From the NCBI RefSeq assembly GCF_003788635.1, contig NZ_AYKH01000012.1, positions 124,001 to 188,000 on the forward strand: a DNA stretch of 64,000 bases, read 5' to 3'. Below the pieces are notes generated by a model. The model was not told where the DNA came from. It did not search any database and saw nothing but the letters and a program-made list of their open reading frames with translations. Shown here in pieces: positions 36,250 through 47,084 of the stretch. The stretch's first letter is position 1, and each line of letters begins with the position of its first letter. Source of the stretch: Salinisphaera orenii subsp. orenii MK-B5. Its GTDB lineage: Bacteria; Pseudomonadota; Gammaproteobacteria; Nevskiales; Salinisphaeraceae. The translations under genes and the position numbers were made by a program.

Positions 36250-37524
36250 CTAGTCCTGATCCGCCGTGGGCGTGAGTCCCGAGTCGACCCGCTGCGGTTC
36301 CTCGTCCAATTCGAACTCGTCGTGCAGTGCGCGTACGGCGAGTTCGAGATACTTGGTCTCGATCACGATCGAGATCTTGATCTCGGTCGTCGAGATCATG
36401 CGGATATTGATGTTCTCGTCGGACAACGCCTTGAACATGCGGGCGGCGACGTTGGCGTGCGAGCGCATGCCCACGCCGACCAGCGAGACCTTGGTGATGC
36501 CCGACTGGCCCGAGACTTCACGCGCACCCAGCTCCTTTGCGGACTTTTCGAGCAGTTCCTTGGCTGCATCGAAGTCGCGGCTGTGCACGGTGAAGGTGAA
36601 GTCGGTGAGCGTGTAATCGCTGCTGGAATCGCCGGAGACGTTCTGCAGGATCATGTCCACTTCGATGTTGTGCTCGCCGATGGGCCCCAGCAGCGAGTAG
36701 GCGATACCGGGCCGGTCGGGGACGCCGAGCACGGTCAGCTGGGCCTCGTCCTTGGTGAAGGCGATGCCGGAAATGATCGGTTCTTCCACTTGATCCTCCA
36801 GGGTGATGAGGGTGCCGGGGCCATCGTCGAAGGTGGACAGCACGCGCAGCGGCACGCCGTACTTGCCGGCGAACTCCACCGCGCGGATCTGGAGCACCTT
36901 GGAGCCGAGGCTGGCCATCTCGAGCATCTCCTCAAAGGTGATCTGCTCCAGCCGGCGGGCATTGGGCACAACGCGCGGGTCGGTCGTGTAGACGCCGTCC
37001 ACATCGGTATAGATCTGGCATTCGTCGGCACCGAGGGCCGCAGCCAGCGCCACGGCGGTCGTGTCCGAGCCGCCCCGCCCGAGGGTGGAGATCTCGCCCG
37101 ACTCGGTGATGCCCTGAAAGCCCGCGACCACGGCGACGTTGCCCGCGTCCAGCGCACTGCGGAGATTGTCGGGTTCGATCCGCTGGATGCGCGCCTTGGC
37201 GTGGGCGTCGTCGGACACGATCGGGACCTGCCAACCCGTGAACGACTGCGCCTCGGCGCCGAGGTGGCGCAACGCCATGGCCAGCAGCGCGATGGTCACC
37301 TGCTCGCCGGTGGAGAGCAGCACATCCATCTCGCGCGCCACCGGACGGCCATCGAGCTCTTCGGCCAAACCCTGCAGGCGATCCGTCTCGCCGCCCATCG
37401 CCGACACCACCACCACGACCTCGTCGCCGTTGTCGCGATAGCGTTTGACCTTCTCGGCGATGCGCTTGATCTTGTCGACCGAGCCGACGGACGAACCGCC
37501 GTATTTCTGGACTATCAGTGCCAT
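36250..37524 (-). CDS. lysC: Aspartate kinase
   Basis: The 424-residue enzyme phosphorylates aspartate, the first step to lysine, threonine, methionine and diaminopimelate. It has the kinase signature MALIVQKYGGSSVGSVDKIK, catalytic-domain segments VVSAMGGETDRL and GRGGSDTTAVALAAAL, and two ACT domains from about residue 265 for allosteric feedback by lysine and threonine. Length fits the monofunctional type. It lies 66 bases after the alaS stop, the usual gammaproteobacterial arrangement. Confidence 0.97.
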   Translation of the reverse strand: MALIVQKYGGSSVGSVDKIKRIAEKVKRYRDNGDEVVVVVSAMGGETDRLQGLAEELDGRPVAREMDVLLSTGEQVTIALLAMALRHLGAEAQSFTGWQVPIVSDDAHAKARIQRIEPDNLRSALDAGNVAVVAGFQGITESGEISTLGRGGSDTTAVALAAALGADECQIYTDVDGVYTTDPRVVPNARRLEQITFEEMLEMASLGSKVLQIRAVEFAGKYGVPLRVLSTFDDGPGTLITLEDQVEEPIISGIAFTKDEAQLTVLGVPDRPGIAYSLLGPIGEHNIEVDMILQNVSGDSSSDYTLTDFTFTVHSRDFDAAKELLEKSAKELGAREVSGQSGITKVSLVGVGMRSHANVAARMFKALSDENINIRMISTTEIKISIVIETKYLELAVRALHDEFELDEEPQRVDSGLTPTADQD

Positions 37525-37590
37525 GGACTTGTCGATTCCCTCGCCGGGCGCGATGCCCGCGCCGTGAATTGAACGATCCCGAGGCCTATC

Positions 37591-40206
37591 CTACGTCGCC
37601 AGCGCCCGTTCGACCCAGTCATAGACGCTGGCCAGCGCCTCGTCCAGCCGCTCCGGCTGGCTGCCGCCGGCCTGGGCCATGTCCGGACGCCCGCCGCCTT
37701 TGCCGCCGACCTGCTCGGCCACGAAATTGACGAGATCGCCCGCCGGCAGCGCACCGCTCTGGGATTTCGACACACCGGCGATCAGGGCCACCTTGCCGCC
37801 ATCGGCCGCGCCCAGCACCACTACGGCGTTGTCGAGCCTGTTCTTGAGCGAATCCACAGTGTCGCGCAGGACCTTGCGATCAGCGCCGTCCATGCGCTGC
37901 ACCACCACGCGGGCACCGCCGATCTCGCGCGCGCTGTCCGCGAGATCGTCGCCCTGGCTGGCGGCGAGTTTCTGATTCGCGGCGTCGAGTTCGCGTTCGA
38001 GCGCGGCCACGCGATCCAGCGTGCGGTCAAGCTTGTCCTCCAGTTCCGCGGGTGCGGCCTTCAGACGCGCGGACACGCGCTGCTCGCGGGCCGCCAGCTC
38101 CTGGACCCGAGCCAACGCCTCGGCACCGGTCACCGCCTCCACGCGTCGGACCCCGGCGGCGACACCTCGCTCGTCCGTGAGCTTGACCAGACCCAGAGCG
38201 CCGCTGGCCGGCGCGTGCGTGCCGCCGCACAGCTCCACCGAGTAGTCGCCGAAGCGCACCACCCGCACCTCTTCGCCGTATTTCTCGCCGAAGAACGCCA
38301 GCGCGCCTTCGGCGATCGCGTCGTCGTAGCGGCGCAGATAGAACTCGCCCGTGATGTTCTCGCGCACCCGGGCGTTGACCTGTGCCTCGATATCGGCCAG
38401 CACCTCGGCGGAAACCGGCTCGTAGTGGGCGAAATCGAAACGCAGCCGCTCGGGCGCGACCAACGAGCCTTTCTGACGCACGTGCGAGCCCAGCGTCTCG
38501 CGCAGCGCCGCGTGCAGCAGATGCGTGGCCGTGTGGTTGAGTTCAGTGGCGTGCCGGCGGCCGGCATCGACACGCGCCTCGACCGCCACGCCGGCCTCGA
38601 ACGTGCCCTCGGCGACGCGGCCGAAATGCAGGAACACGCCGTCCTGTCGGCGGGTGTCGCTGACCTCGAAGCGCAGGCCCTCGCCCGCGATCACGCCGGT
38701 ATCGCCGACCTGGCCGCCGGACTCGCCGTAGAACGGGGTCCGATCGAGCACCAGAACACCCTCATCGCCGGCCGTGAGCGCATCCACCGGCGCTTCGTTC
38801 TGCACCAGCGCGACGACCCGGGCCGACGCCTCGGTCTCGGTGTAGCCGAGGAATTCGGTCGCCTGGCTCAGATCCACACGCGCGGTGTAGTCGGCGCCGA
38901 ACTGGCTCGCCGCCCGGGCGCGCTCGCGCTGGGCCTGCATCTCGGCGTCGAAGCCGCGGGTATCGAGCGTCAGCCCCCGCTCACGCGCGACATCGTTGGT
39001 TAGATCGACCGGGAAACCATAGGTGTCGTAGAGCTTAAACACGGTCTCGCCCGGGATCTCGTCGCCCTCCAGGCTCTCGATCGCATCCTCCAGAATGCGC
39101 ATCCCCTGGGCGAGCGTGATCGCGAAACGCTGCTCCTCCTGTTCGATCACGCGCTCGATCTGCGCCCGGGAATCCGCCAGCTCGGGAAACGCTTCGCCCA
39201 TGAGCTCGACCAGCGGCGCGACCAGCTTGTAGAAGAAGGCATCAGTCGCCCCGAGCTTGTGCCCGTGGCGGATGGCGCGCCGCATAATCCGGCGCAGCAC
39301 ATAGCCGCGGCCTTCATTGGACGGCATCACGCCGTCGGTGATCAAAAAGGCGGTGGCGCGGATGTGATCGGCAACGACCTTGAGCGAAGCCAGCCGCTCG
39401 TCGCCGGTCGCCGCGTCCACCCCCACGGCATCGGCGGCCGCGCCTATCAGCGTCTGGAAGACGTCGATGCCGTAGTTGTCGTAAGTGCCCTGCAGCACCG
39501 CGGCGACCCGCTCGAGGCCCATGCCGGTATCGATCGACGGGCTCGGCAGCGGCTGCAGTTCGCCGTCGGCCTGGCGGTCGTACTGCATGAAGACCAGATT
39601 CCAGATCTCCACGAAGCGGTCGCCGTCCTCTTCCGGCGTGCCCGGCGGGCCGCCCGGCACATCCGGCCCGTGATCGTAGAAGATCTCCGAGCACGGCCCG
39701 CAGGGGCCGGTGTCGCCCATCTGCCAGAAATTGTCCTTGGCGCCGATCCGCGAAAAACGATCGGCCGAGACGCCGATGTCGTTCAGCCAGATATCGGCGG
39801 CCTCCTCGTCCTCCTCGTAGATCGTCACCCAGAGGCGTTCCGCCGGCAGTCCGAGTTCGCCGGTGAGAAATTCCCAGGCGAAATGGATGGCCTCGCGCTT
39901 GAAGTAGTCCCCGAAGCTGAAGTTGCCCAGCATCTCGAAGAAGGTGTGATGGCGCGCGGTGTAGCCGACGTTCTCCAGGTCGTTGTGCTTGCCGCCCGCG
40001 CGGACGCAGCGCTGGGAGGACACCGCCCGCGCGTAGTCGCGCGTCTCGCGGCCGAGAAAGACGTCCTTGAACGGCACCATGCCGGCATTGGTGAACAGCA
40101 GCGTGGGGTCGGAAGCCGGCACCAGAGACGATGACGCCACGAAGCGGTGCGCGTTATTCTGGAAATACTCGATGAAACGCGCACGCAGGGCGTTGGTGGA
40201 CATCAT
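37591..40206 (-). CDS. alaS: Alanyl-tRNA synthetase
   Basis: The 871-residue class II synthetase charges tRNA-Ala. It has the aminoacylation domain at the N-terminus ([15 protein letters not shown], motif 2), the editing domain with the zinc-binding HTATHLLH, the [10 protein letters not shown] cysteine motif, and a C-terminal coiled-coil/DHHA1 domain ([15 protein letters not shown]). Length is typical. Two ATG codons occur in tandem at 40206 and 40203; either could be the start. Confidence 0.98.
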   Translation of the reverse strand: MMSTNALRARFIEYFQNNAHRFVASSSLVPASDPTLLFTNAGMVPFKDVFLGRETRDYARAVSSQRCVRAGGKHNDLENVGYTARHHTFFEMLGNFSFGDYFKREAIHFAWEFLTGELGLPAERLWVTIYEEDEEAADIWLNDIGVSADRFSRIGAKDNFWQMGDTGPCGPCSEIFYDHGPDVPGGPPGTPEEDGDRFVEIWNLVFMQYDRQADGELQPLPSPSIDTGMGLERVAAVLQGTYDNYGIDVFQTLIGAAADAVGVDAATGDERLASLKVVADHIRATAFLITDGVMPSNEGRGYVLRRIMRRAIRHGHKLGATDAFFYKLVAPLVELMGEAFPELADSRAQIERVIEQEEQRFAITLAQGMRILEDAIESLEGDEIPGETVFKLYDTYGFPVDLTNDVARERGLTLDTRGFDAEMQAQRERARAASQFGADYTARVDLSQATEFLGYTETEASARVVALVQNEAPVDALTAGDEGVLVLDRTPFYGESGGQVGDTGVIAGEGLRFEVSDTRRQDGVFLHFGRVAEGTFEAGVAVEARVDAGRRHATELNHTATHLLHAALRETLGSHVRQKGSLVAPERLRFDFAHYEPVSAEVLADIEAQVNARVRENITGEFYLRRYDDAIAEGALAFFGEKYGEEVRVVRFGDYSVELCGGTHAPASGALGLVKLTDERGVAAGVRRVEAVTGAEALARVQELAAREQRVSARLKAAPAELEDKLDRTLDRVAALERELDAANQKLAASQGDDLADSAREIGGARVVVQRMDGADRKVLRDTVDSLKNRLDNAVVVLGAADGGKVALIAGVSKSQSGALPAGDLVNFVAEQVGGKGGGRPDMAQAGGSQPERLDEALASVYDWVERALAT

Positions 40207-40288
40207 GGCTAGCCGCGTCTCCCGAAAAGGCGCTACGTAAACAGCGCGCTAGTCTAGCAGAGCCGTTCCGACGGCCGAAGCGATACCG

Positions 40289-40594
40289 TCACCGAACGTC
40301 GCTGTCGCCGCGAATGCTGGCGATCTTGTCCGCGTTGGTCTGCTCCCGATCGGTCCGGCTACCCACCTTGATGGTGGTGAACACTCGCGGCGCGCCGAGG
40401 TCGTGGATGGTCTGATGGCACTCCTTGAACGCCGCGAAGACAGCATCCCACTCGCCCTCGACGTTGGTGCCGTAGGCGTGCAGTTGCGGATTCAGACCCG
40501 CAGCCTCGAGGATCGGACCACAGGCCGCGATATAGCGCGAGACGGAGACGCCCTCGCCGAGCGGGATGACACAGATTTCCGCGGTGACGCGCAT
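40289..40594 (-). CDS. MTH1187/YkoF-type thiamine-binding protein (DUF77)
   Basis: The 101-residue cytoplasmic protein begins MRVTAEICVIPLGEGVSVSRY and contains LHAYGTNVEGEWDAVFAAFKE and FTTIKVGSRTDR, as in the DUF77 family, whose ferredoxin-like dimers bind thiamine or related ligands. It sits between recX and alaS, an unusual insert into that neighbourhood, and is separated by about 80-100 bases on each side, so it may have its own promoter. The physiological role is uncertain. Confidence 0.88.
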   Translation of the reverse strand: MRVTAEICVIPLGEGVSVSRYIAACGPILEAAGLNPQLHAYGTNVEGEWDAVFAAFKECHQTIHDLGAPRVFTTIKVGSRTDREQTNADKIASIRGDSDVR

Positions 40595-40697
40595 GGTTCG
40601 GCTCCGATGAACAGGAGATGCCCATCATGCCATCGCCGGCCCGACACGGGTTCATTCGAATCGGCCCGGCAGGCCGCGTCGCCGCGCGGGGCGCCGT

Positions 40698-41168
40698 TCA
40701 GTCGTCGAAAGCCGACCGCAGCTGGTCGGCATCGAAGCCGCGCCGCTGCAGAAACCGCATCTGCTTGGCGCGCGCCGGGAAATCGTCGGGCAGCGCGGCA
40801 CCGAAACGCTTGACGCGAGCGGATTCGGCCAGCGCCGACCAGTCGACCTCGGCCTCGTCGATCGCGCTTTCGATCTCGGCGTCCGCGACCTCGAGTGCGG
40901 CCAGTTCGGCGCGAATACGCACGGGGCCGATGCCGCGGGCGGACTTCGCGGCGACTACCGCCCGGGCGTAACGGGCGTTGCTGAGCAGGCCGTCATCGAT
41001 CAGCGTGTCGAGCACGACCTCGACGGTCTCGGCGTCGTGGTCTCGCTTTTTCAGTTTGGCGGCCAGCTCGGCGCGGGCGTGCTCGCGCCGGGCGAGCAGA
41101 TCCATGGCCTGCCGACGAGCCGCCAACCGCGCATCCCGACCGGACTCTAGGTCGCCGTCCGCCTCCAT
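40698..41168 (-). CDS. recX: RecA regulatory protein RecX
   Basis: The 156-residue helical protein binds RecA filaments and limits RecA activity. Family features include AMDLLARREHARAELAAKL and VLDTLIDDGLLSNARYARAVV, with a C-terminal RRGFDADQLRSAF. It starts 15 bases after the recA stop, so the two are cotranscribed, as is usual. Confidence 0.94.
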   Translation of the reverse strand: MEADGDLESGRDARLAARRQAMDLLARREHARAELAAKLKKRDHDAETVEVVLDTLIDDGLLSNARYARAVVAAKSARGIGPVRIRAELAALEVADAEIESAIDEAEVDWSALAESARVKRFGAALPDDFPARAKQMRFLQRRGFDADQLRSAFDD

Positions 41169-41183
41169 CAGCGCCGCCCTCGA

Positions 41184-42269
41184 TTACGCCTTGCCGGAGG
41201 CGCTCTTGTCGTCCGCGCCGAGCAGATCGGCGTCGCCGGCGGCTTCGGCTTCGGCTTTCTCCTCGGATTTCTTGCGCTTGGGCGCCGGCATCAGCTTCGC
41301 GCGCAACTCGGCCTCGAGCTTCTGCGCGATCTCGGGGTTGTCCTTGAGGAACTGGCGGGCGTTGTCCTTGCCCTGGCCAACCCGGTCGCCGTTGTAGGAA
41401 TACCAGGAGCCGGCCTTCTCGATGAGGTTGTGGGCCACGCCCAGATCGATGATCTCGCCCTCGCGCGAGCTGCCCTCGCCGTAGAGGATCTCGAACTCGG
41501 CCTTGCGGAAAGGCGGCGCCATCTTGTTCTTGACGACCTTGACGCGGGTCTCGTTGCCGATCACCTCGTCGCCCTTCTTGATCGAGCCGATGCGGCGGAT
41601 GTCCAGCCGAACCGAGGAATAGAACTTGAGCGCGTTGCCGCCGGTCGTGGTCTCCGGGCTGCCGAACATCACGCCGATCTTCATGCGGATCTGGTTGATG
41701 AACATCACCGTGGTGCCGGTGCGCTGGATGTTGGACGTGAGCTTGCGCAGTGCCTGACTCATCAGCCGGGCCTGAAGACCGACATGCGAATCGCCCATCT
41801 CGCCCTCGATCTCGGCCTTGGGCGTGAGGGCCGCCACCGAGTCGATCACCACGATATCGACCGCGGCCGATCGCACCAGCATGTCCGCGATCTCCAGCGC
41901 CTGTTCGCCGGTATCCGGCTGCGAGATCAGCAGATTCTCGATGTCCACGCCCAGCGCCTCGGCATAGGTCGGGTCCAGGGCGTGCTCGGCGTCGATGAAG
42001 GCCGCGGTGCCGCCGGCCTTCTGCGTCTCGGCGATCGCCTGCAGCGTCAGCGTGGTCTTGCCGGACGACTCGGGACCGTAGATCTCGACCACACGGCCAC
42101 GCGGGTAGCCGCCGATGCCGAGCGCGATGTCCAGCGACAGCGAGCCGCTGGAAATCGAGGCGACATTCGAATGGTCCACGTCGCCCATGCGCATGACCGA
42201 TCCCTTGCCGAACTGGCGCTCGATCTGCGTCAGCGCCGCGGCGAGTGCTTTCTTGCGATCTTCATCCAT
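41184..42269 (-). CDS. recA: Recombinase RecA
   Basis: The 361-residue protein has the RecA core with Walker A GPESSGKT, Walker [10 protein letters not shown], and the [24 protein letters not shown]-binding loop area, then an acidic/Ala-rich tail. It catalyses strand exchange in recombination and repair and promotes LexA cleavage. The 64 bases upstream contain no recognisable LexA box (CTGT-N8-ACAG), and it is preceded by thpR and pncC in the same direction. Confidence 0.99.
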   Translation of the reverse strand: MDEDRKKALAAALTQIERQFGKGSVMRMGDVDHSNVASISSGSLSLDIALGIGGYPRGRVVEIYGPESSGKTTLTLQAIAETQKAGGTAAFIDAEHALDPTYAEALGVDIENLLISQPDTGEQALEIADMLVRSAAVDIVVIDSVAALTPKAEIEGEMGDSHVGLQARLMSQALRKLTSNIQRTGTTVMFINQIRMKIGVMFGSPETTTGGNALKFYSSVRLDIRRIGSIKKGDEVIGNETRVKVVKNKMAPPFRKAEFEILYGEGSSREGEIIDLGVAHNLIEKAGSWYSYNGDRVGQGKDNARQFLKDNPEIAQKLEAELRAKLMPAPKRKKSEEKAEAEAAGDADLLGADDKSASGKA

Positions 42270-42333
42270 AAGTCATCTTTTGCGTTGACGGCGCCGCCGG
42301 GGCGCGTGGATCCTTCGTGACCGGCGCATTATT

Positions 42334-42870
42334 TCACACCCCGGCACGCTTTATCGGCCGTGGTGTCAGCGGCCAGTAGCCCCGGCTCCGGTAGGCACCG
42401 GAGCGGGCGCCGGCCGCGCTTTCCACCAGATGAAAACCGGTCACCGGCCATGGCAATGGTGCGATGGACGTCCGCGACGGCGGCTCCGCTCGGCGCGCGA
42501 TCGTGACGTGGGGTACGAAGGCCGCAGAATCAAGTCCTTCGGGGGCCAGCAGCGAGGCCAGCTCATGCAGCGCCGACGGCGGACTCGCCGGCCCGAGCCA
42601 GGCGACACCCGCTCGCTCGAAGCCGCCGCAGCGATCGAGCATCAGGTCGAAGGCCGGCACCCGGATCGCCTCCGCCCGCCGCACGAGCGCCCGCGCCTGC
42701 GCGGCATCGCAGAGCCCGTGGTAGGCCAGCGTCATGTGCAGACGCCGGCGTGCAATGCGGCGACCGCGTATCGCCAGCGACGCCGCCCGGGCGTCGATGT
42801 CAGTAGCGGTCGCCGCGTCCGGCCACAGCGCGAAGAACAGTCGGCCGCCACGCGACCCGGCCCCGGCCAT
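42334..42870 (-). CDS. thpR: RNA 2',3'-cyclic phosphodiesterase (2H family)
   Basis: The 178-residue protein has two HxT motifs, HMTL at residues 45-48 and HVTI in the second half, which form the catalytic site of 2H phosphoesterases (LigT/ThpR). These enzymes open 2',3'-cyclic phosphates on RNA. The start lies three bases after the pncC stop, and recA follows 64 bases on. Confidence 0.93.
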   Translation of the reverse strand: MAGAGSRGGRLFFALWPDAATATDIDARAASLAIRGRRIARRRLHMTLAYHGLCDAAQARALVRRAEAIRVPAFDLMLDRCGGFERAGVAWLGPASPPSALHELASLLAPEGLDSAAFVPHVTIARRAEPPSRTSIAPLPWPVTGFHLVESAAGARSGAYRSRGYWPLTPRPIKRAGV

Positions 42871-42873
42871 CGG

Positions 42874-43383
42874 TTATTGCGCGTCGACGCGCTCGCGCAG
42901 GCCCACCAGCGCGGCGAGCACGCTCTCGCGACGCACCGCGGCGCGATCGCCGTCGAAGGCATAGCCCACCACGTCGGGCGCGTCGCCCCGGGCCTGCCAG
43001 CCGATGAAGACCGTACCGACCGGCTTGTCATCGCTGCCGCCGTCCGGGCCGGCCACGCCGGAGACCGCCACGGCCCAGTCGGCCGGGCTGTGCGCCAGCG
43101 TGCCGGCCAGCATCGCCTCGACCACGGGCGCACTGACGGCGCCGTGCGCCTCGATCAAGGCGGCGTCGACGCCGAGACAGGCCTGCTTGGCGGCGTTGGA
43201 ATAGGTCACGAAACCCCGCTCGAACCAATGCGAACTGCCGGCGCGATCGGTACAGGCCGCCGCGATCAGCCCGCCGGTACAGGATTCGGCGGTGGCCAGC
43301 CGCTGGCCGCGCGAGGGCAGCAGGGTGGCGAGCTGCTCGACCAGCTCGGCGATGGACTGGTTCGGGTCGTACGATGCGATCAT
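42874..43383 (-). CDS. pncC: Nicotinamide-nucleotide amidase (CinA C-terminal family)
   Basis: The 169-residue stand-alone CinA C-terminal domain deamidates NMN to nicotinate mononucleotide in NAD recycling. Landmarks are LATAESCTGGLIAAACTD, GFVTYSNAAKQACLGV and AVSGVAGPDGGSDDKPVGTV. It is upstream of recA as in many gammaproteobacteria, and divergent from mutS, with a 116-base intergenic region that must hold both promoters. Confidence 0.95.
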   Translation of the reverse strand: MIASYDPNQSIAELVEQLATLLPSRGQRLATAESCTGGLIAAACTDRAGSSHWFERGFVTYSNAAKQACLGVDAALIEAHGAVSAPVVEAMLAGTLAHSPADWAVAVSGVAGPDGGSDDKPVGTVFIGWQARGDAPDVVGYAFDGDRAAVRRESVLAALVGLRERVDAQ

Positions 43384-43499
43384 CTACGCATTATGCCAAC
43401 ACCGGCGCCTGCGAAAAGGCGCCGCCACGCCTACAATCGGCGCTCGGCGGAGCGCCCTGACCGCCCCGCCGCCCACGCAGCCTGACCACGAGCCCGCCG

Positions 43500-46112
43500 A
43501 TGCCCGAGCGCAGCCCCCGGAACCGCGCCGAGAACCCGCCCGAGTCCGCGCATACGCCGATGATGCGCCAGTACCTGGCGATCAAGGCCGATTATCCGCA
43601 CATGCTGTTGTTCTATCGCATGGGCGATTTCTACGAGCTGTTCTACGACGACGCGCAGCGCGCCGCCGATCTCCTGGACATCACCCTGACCGCACGCGGC
43701 GAATCGGCCGGCGCCTCGATTCCGATGGCCGGCGTGCCCTACCACGCGGCCGAGCAGTATCTCGCGCGTCTGCTCGATCGCGGCGAGTCGGTGGCGATCT
43801 GCGAGCAGCTCGAGGCGCCGGGCGCGAGCAAGGGCCCGGTGCGTCGGGAGGTGGTGCGCATCGTCACGCCCGGCACCGTCACCGACGAGGCGCTGCTGGA
43901 TGCCCGCCGTGCGAATCTGATGGTCGCGATCGCCCCGGCCCGGCGCGCCATCGGCCTCGCGGTGCTGGAGCTCGCGCGCGGCGACCTCGCCGTGACGGAG
44001 GTCGCCGACGAGACCGCGCTCGCCACCGAGCTGGCGCGGCTGGCCCCCAGCGAGATCGTGATCGCCGAGAACAGCGCGCTGGCACAGCCGCCGGCGGGCG
44101 CGGCCGTGAGCGAACGCCCGGCCTGGCTGTTCGACGCGGTGTCCGCGCGCCGCAAGCTCACCGCCTTCTTCGACGTGGCCCAGCTGGACGGATTCGGCTG
44201 TGCCGACAAGCCGCGGGCGATCGCCGCCGCCGGTGCCCTGCTCGACTACGTCGAGACCACCCAGCAGGCCGCGCTGCCGCATATCGCGGCCATGCGGACC
44301 TATTCGGTCACCGACACCCTGGTACTCGACGGCGCCACGCGCCGGAATCTGGAGATCGATCGCAGCGCCACCGGCGACACCCGCCACAGCCTGGTCGGCC
44401 TGCTCGACCGCTGTGCGACCGCCATGGGCGCGCGCGCCCTGCGCCGCTGGGTGGCCGAGCCGCTGCGCGACTTCGACACGCTCCGGCACCGTCATCAGGC
44501 CATCGACACGCTTTCCGCGGGCCGCCACGATCCGCTGCACGCCGTGCTCGCGGAGATCGCGGACGTGGAGCGGATCGCGACCCGCATCGCGCTGCGCTCG
44601 GCCCGCCCGCGCGATCTGTCCGGACTGTCGATCGCGCTGGCCACACTGCCGCGGGTCAAGGTGCATCTCGCCGATCTCGACGCCCCGCTGCTCGCACAGC
44701 TCGACACACGGCTCGACCCGGTGACCGCGGTCGCCGACCTGCTGGAGCGCGCGATCGTCGACAATCCCCCGGTGGTCGTGCGCGACGGCGGCGTGCTCGC
44801 CGCGGGGTTCGACACGACCCTCGACGAGCTGCGGGAACTGTCGGCCAACGCCGACGGCTTTCTTGCCGAACTGGAAGCGCGCGAGCGCGAGCGGACCGGC
44901 ATCGACACGCTCAAGGTCGGCTACAACCGCGTGCACGGCTACTACATCGAGATGGGCCGAACGCACGCCGACAAGGCGCCGACCGACTACCAGCGCCGAC
45001 AGACGCTCAAGGCCGTCGAGCGCTACATCACCCCGGAGCTCAAGCGCTTCGAGGATCAGGTCCTGTCGGCCCGGGAACGCGCCCTGGCGCGCGAAAAGGC
45101 GCTCTATAGCGAACTCGTGGACACGCTCGCAGGCCATCTGGCACGCCTGCAGGCGATCGCGGCCGCGCTGGCCGAGATCGACGTGCTCTGCGCGCTGACC
45201 CGCTGCGCGCTGGATCATCGCTGGGTCGCGCCGGTGCTGGAGGACACCCCGGGCATCGCCATCACCGGCGGCCGTCATCCGGTCGTCGAGCGCTTTGCCG
45301 ACGAGCCCTTCGTGGCCAACGACACGCGCCTCGACGAGGACTGCCGCCTGCTGCTGATCACCGGCCCGAACATGGGCGGCAAGTCGACCTATATGCGCCA
45401 GACCGCGCTGATCGTGCTCCTCGCGCACATCGGCAGCTACGTCCCGGCCGATGCGGCGACCATCGGCCCACTGGATCGCGTGTTCACGCGCATCGGCGCT
45501 GGCGACGATCTGTCCGCCGGCCAGTCGACGTTCATGGTCGAGATGAGCGAGACCGCCCAGATCCTGCATCACGCGACCGATCGCTCGCTGGTACTACTTG
45601 ACGAGATCGGCCGCGGGACCTCCACTTACGACGGTCTGGCGCTGGCGCGCGCGGTCGCCGAGCGGCTGGCCCGGCACAACCGGGCCTACACGCTGTTCGC
45701 GACCCACTACTTCGAACTGACCCGGCTGGCCGACGACTGGCCGGCCAGCCGCAACGCCCATTTCGAGGTCGCCGAATACAACAGCGGCGGGCAGCAGAAA
45801 CTGGCATTTCTGCATGCCATCCGGCCGGGTCCGGCCTCACGCAGCTTCGGGCTTCAAGTGGCCGCGCTGGCGGGCGTGCCTCGGGGCGTCATCCGCAACG
45901 CGGAAAAGCATCTGGCCGAGCTCGAGTCCGCCGACCGGGCCGAGGCCGGGCCACAGCTGGGCCTGTTCGAGACGGCGCCGACCGAGGATGCGCGGACAAA
46001 CGCGCCGGATCCGCTGCGCGAGGCGCTGGCCGAGCTGGAGGCCGACGACCTGACACCACGCCAGGCGCTGGAGGCGATCTATCGTCTAAAGGCCCTAACG
46101 GACACGGAATAG
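43500..46112 (+). CDS. mutS: DNA mismatch repair protein MutS
   Basis: The 870-residue protein recognises mismatches and recruits MutL. It shows the mismatch-binding GDFYELF motif (Phe44, Glu46), the connector and lever domains, Walker [10 protein letters not shown] at residues 622-630, the ABC signature [13 protein letters not shown], and a helix-turn-helix near [11 protein letters not shown]. Length is close to the E. coli protein; the first 20 residues are an extra, charged leader, and a second possible start is ATG at residue 21. Confidence 0.98.
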   Translation: MPERSPRNRAENPPESAHTPMMRQYLAIKADYPHMLLFYRMGDFYELFYDDAQRAADLLDITLTARGESAGASIPMAGVPYHAAEQYLARLLDRGESVAICEQLEAPGASKGPVRREVVRIVTPGTVTDEALLDARRANLMVAIAPARRAIGLAVLELARGDLAVTEVADETALATELARLAPSEIVIAENSALAQPPAGAAVSERPAWLFDAVSARRKLTAFFDVAQLDGFGCADKPRAIAAAGALLDYVETTQQAALPHIAAMRTYSVTDTLVLDGATRRNLEIDRSATGDTRHSLVGLLDRCATAMGARALRRWVAEPLRDFDTLRHRHQAIDTLSAGRHDPLHAVLAEIADVERIATRIALRSARPRDLSGLSIALATLPRVKVHLADLDAPLLAQLDTRLDPVTAVADLLERAIVDNPPVVVRDGGVLAAGFDTTLDELRELSANADGFLAELEARERERTGIDTLKVGYNRVHGYYIEMGRTHADKAPTDYQRRQTLKAVERYITPELKRFEDQVLSARERALAREKALYSELVDTLAGHLARLQAIAAALAEIDVLCALTRCALDHRWVAPVLEDTPGIAITGGRHPVVERFADEPFVANDTRLDEDCRLLLITGPNMGGKSTYMRQTALIVLLAHIGSYVPADAATIGPLDRVFTRIGAGDDLSAGQSTFMVEMSETAQILHHATDRSLVLLDEIGRGTSTYDGLALARAVAERLARHNRAYTLFATHYFELTRLADDWPASRNAHFEVAEYNSGGQQKLAFLHAIRPGPASRSFGLQVAALAGVPRGVIRNAEKHLAELESADRAEAGPQLGLFETAPTEDARTNAPDPLREALAELEADDLTPRQALEAIYRLKALTDTE

Positions 46113-46249
46113 CCGTGGACGGCGCGACGATGAGGGCGCGAAACGTCCGACTGGATGGACACCGCGCGACCGCGCCGACATCTGGCAACCATGTCCGCCG
46201 GCCGCGGACGCACCGCTCGGCGCGCGGCATCATCGAATGCGTGGGCCGT

Positions 46250-46495
46250 CTAGGCGTCCGCCATCGCCATGGCCAGCCAGACCGCGCCGACCAGGACCAG
46301 CACCAGCAGCGCCGTCGCCAGCAGCCCCAGCAGGATGAAGTGGCTCGCCCGGCCGCGGGTGAAGTCGCGCTCGCGATTGGCGCTGGACTGTACCCCGAAG
46401 AACGCCGCGAGCACGCTCATCCAGCTCTGCCACAGCGTCGGCGGCCGCTGCCCGTCGTCGCTCTCACTCGCGTTGTCGCGGTGCCGGGCGCTCAT
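46250..46495 (-). CDS. DUF2970 small membrane protein
   Basis: The 81-residue protein has the DUF2970 core SWMSVLAAFFGVQSSANRER followed by FTRGRASHF and one C-terminal membrane segment (FILLGLLATALLVLVLVG). Function is unknown; the family is common in gammaproteobacteria. Its ATG overlaps the stop of the DUF2505 gene (ATGA), so the two are translated together. Confidence 0.85.
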   Translation of the reverse strand: MSARHRDNASESDDGQRPPTLWQSWMSVLAAFFGVQSSANRERDFTRGRASHFILLGLLATALLVLVLVGAVWLAMAMADA

Positions 46496-46998
46496 GCCGC
46501 AGGCTCGGCGTAGTCCGCCGCCATGGCGCGCGAGACTTCGAGATCGTCCCGCACGCGCCGCGTGATCGGCTCGGCGACGGCCTTTTCGATCTTGGAGCCG
46601 AGCAGCGGCACCTCGGCATCGATGTCGAACCGCAGGTCGAGCCGCGCGGTGCCGCGATCATCCCGCAGCCGCAGATCGATCGTGATCGCGACCGGTGTCT
46701 TTTCGATATCGATGTCGATACGGCCGTGGCCGGCGTCCAACTGCCAGACATCCGTCTGCTCGAGGGTCAGGCGGCTGCCGATACGCTTTCTGAGCAGATC
46801 CGGCAGCGACATCGCCGTGGCCTCGAGGGCGTGACGCACCGTGATGGAGAAACGATCGCCCGCGCGGTCACAGGCCACGATCTCGGGCGAACGCCCGCCC
46901 AGGCGCTCGTACTTGGCCACGTAGTAGTCGCGGTCGCCGAACATGCGGGCGACCGTATCCACATCGTGGTCAAAATCGAACGATTCCTCGAATTTCAT
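46492..46998 (-). CDS. DUF2505 domain protein
   Basis: The 168-residue soluble protein (MKFEESFDFDHDVDTVARMF at the start) resembles the DUF2505 family, a START/SRPBCC-like fold that may bind a lipid or other hydrophobic ligand. No catalytic residues are evident. It lies between a UbiB-like kinase gene 86 bases upstream and the DUF2970 gene, which it overlaps; the grouping hints at a membrane-lipid or quinone-related role, which is inference. Confidence 0.82.
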   Translation of the reverse strand: MKFEESFDFDHDVDTVARMFGDRDYYVAKYERLGGRSPEIVACDRAGDRFSITVRHALEATAMSLPDLLRKRIGSRLTLEQTDVWQLDAGHGRIDIDIEKTPVAITIDLRLRDDRGTARLDLRFDIDAEVPLLGSKIEKAVAEPITRRVRDDLEVSRAMAADYAEPAA

Positions 46999-47084
46999 CG
47001 GCGGTTTCTTCCGTGCAAACGGTGACTAATGGGATGGCGGCGACGCGGCCGGCCGGTCCAGAGAGCGGCGGTGCGCGCGTCACC

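Noticed and set aside
43431-45572. 713-residue minus-strand open frame opposite mutS
   Set aside because: It has no ribosome site or recognisable domain, and mutS on the plus strand is complete.
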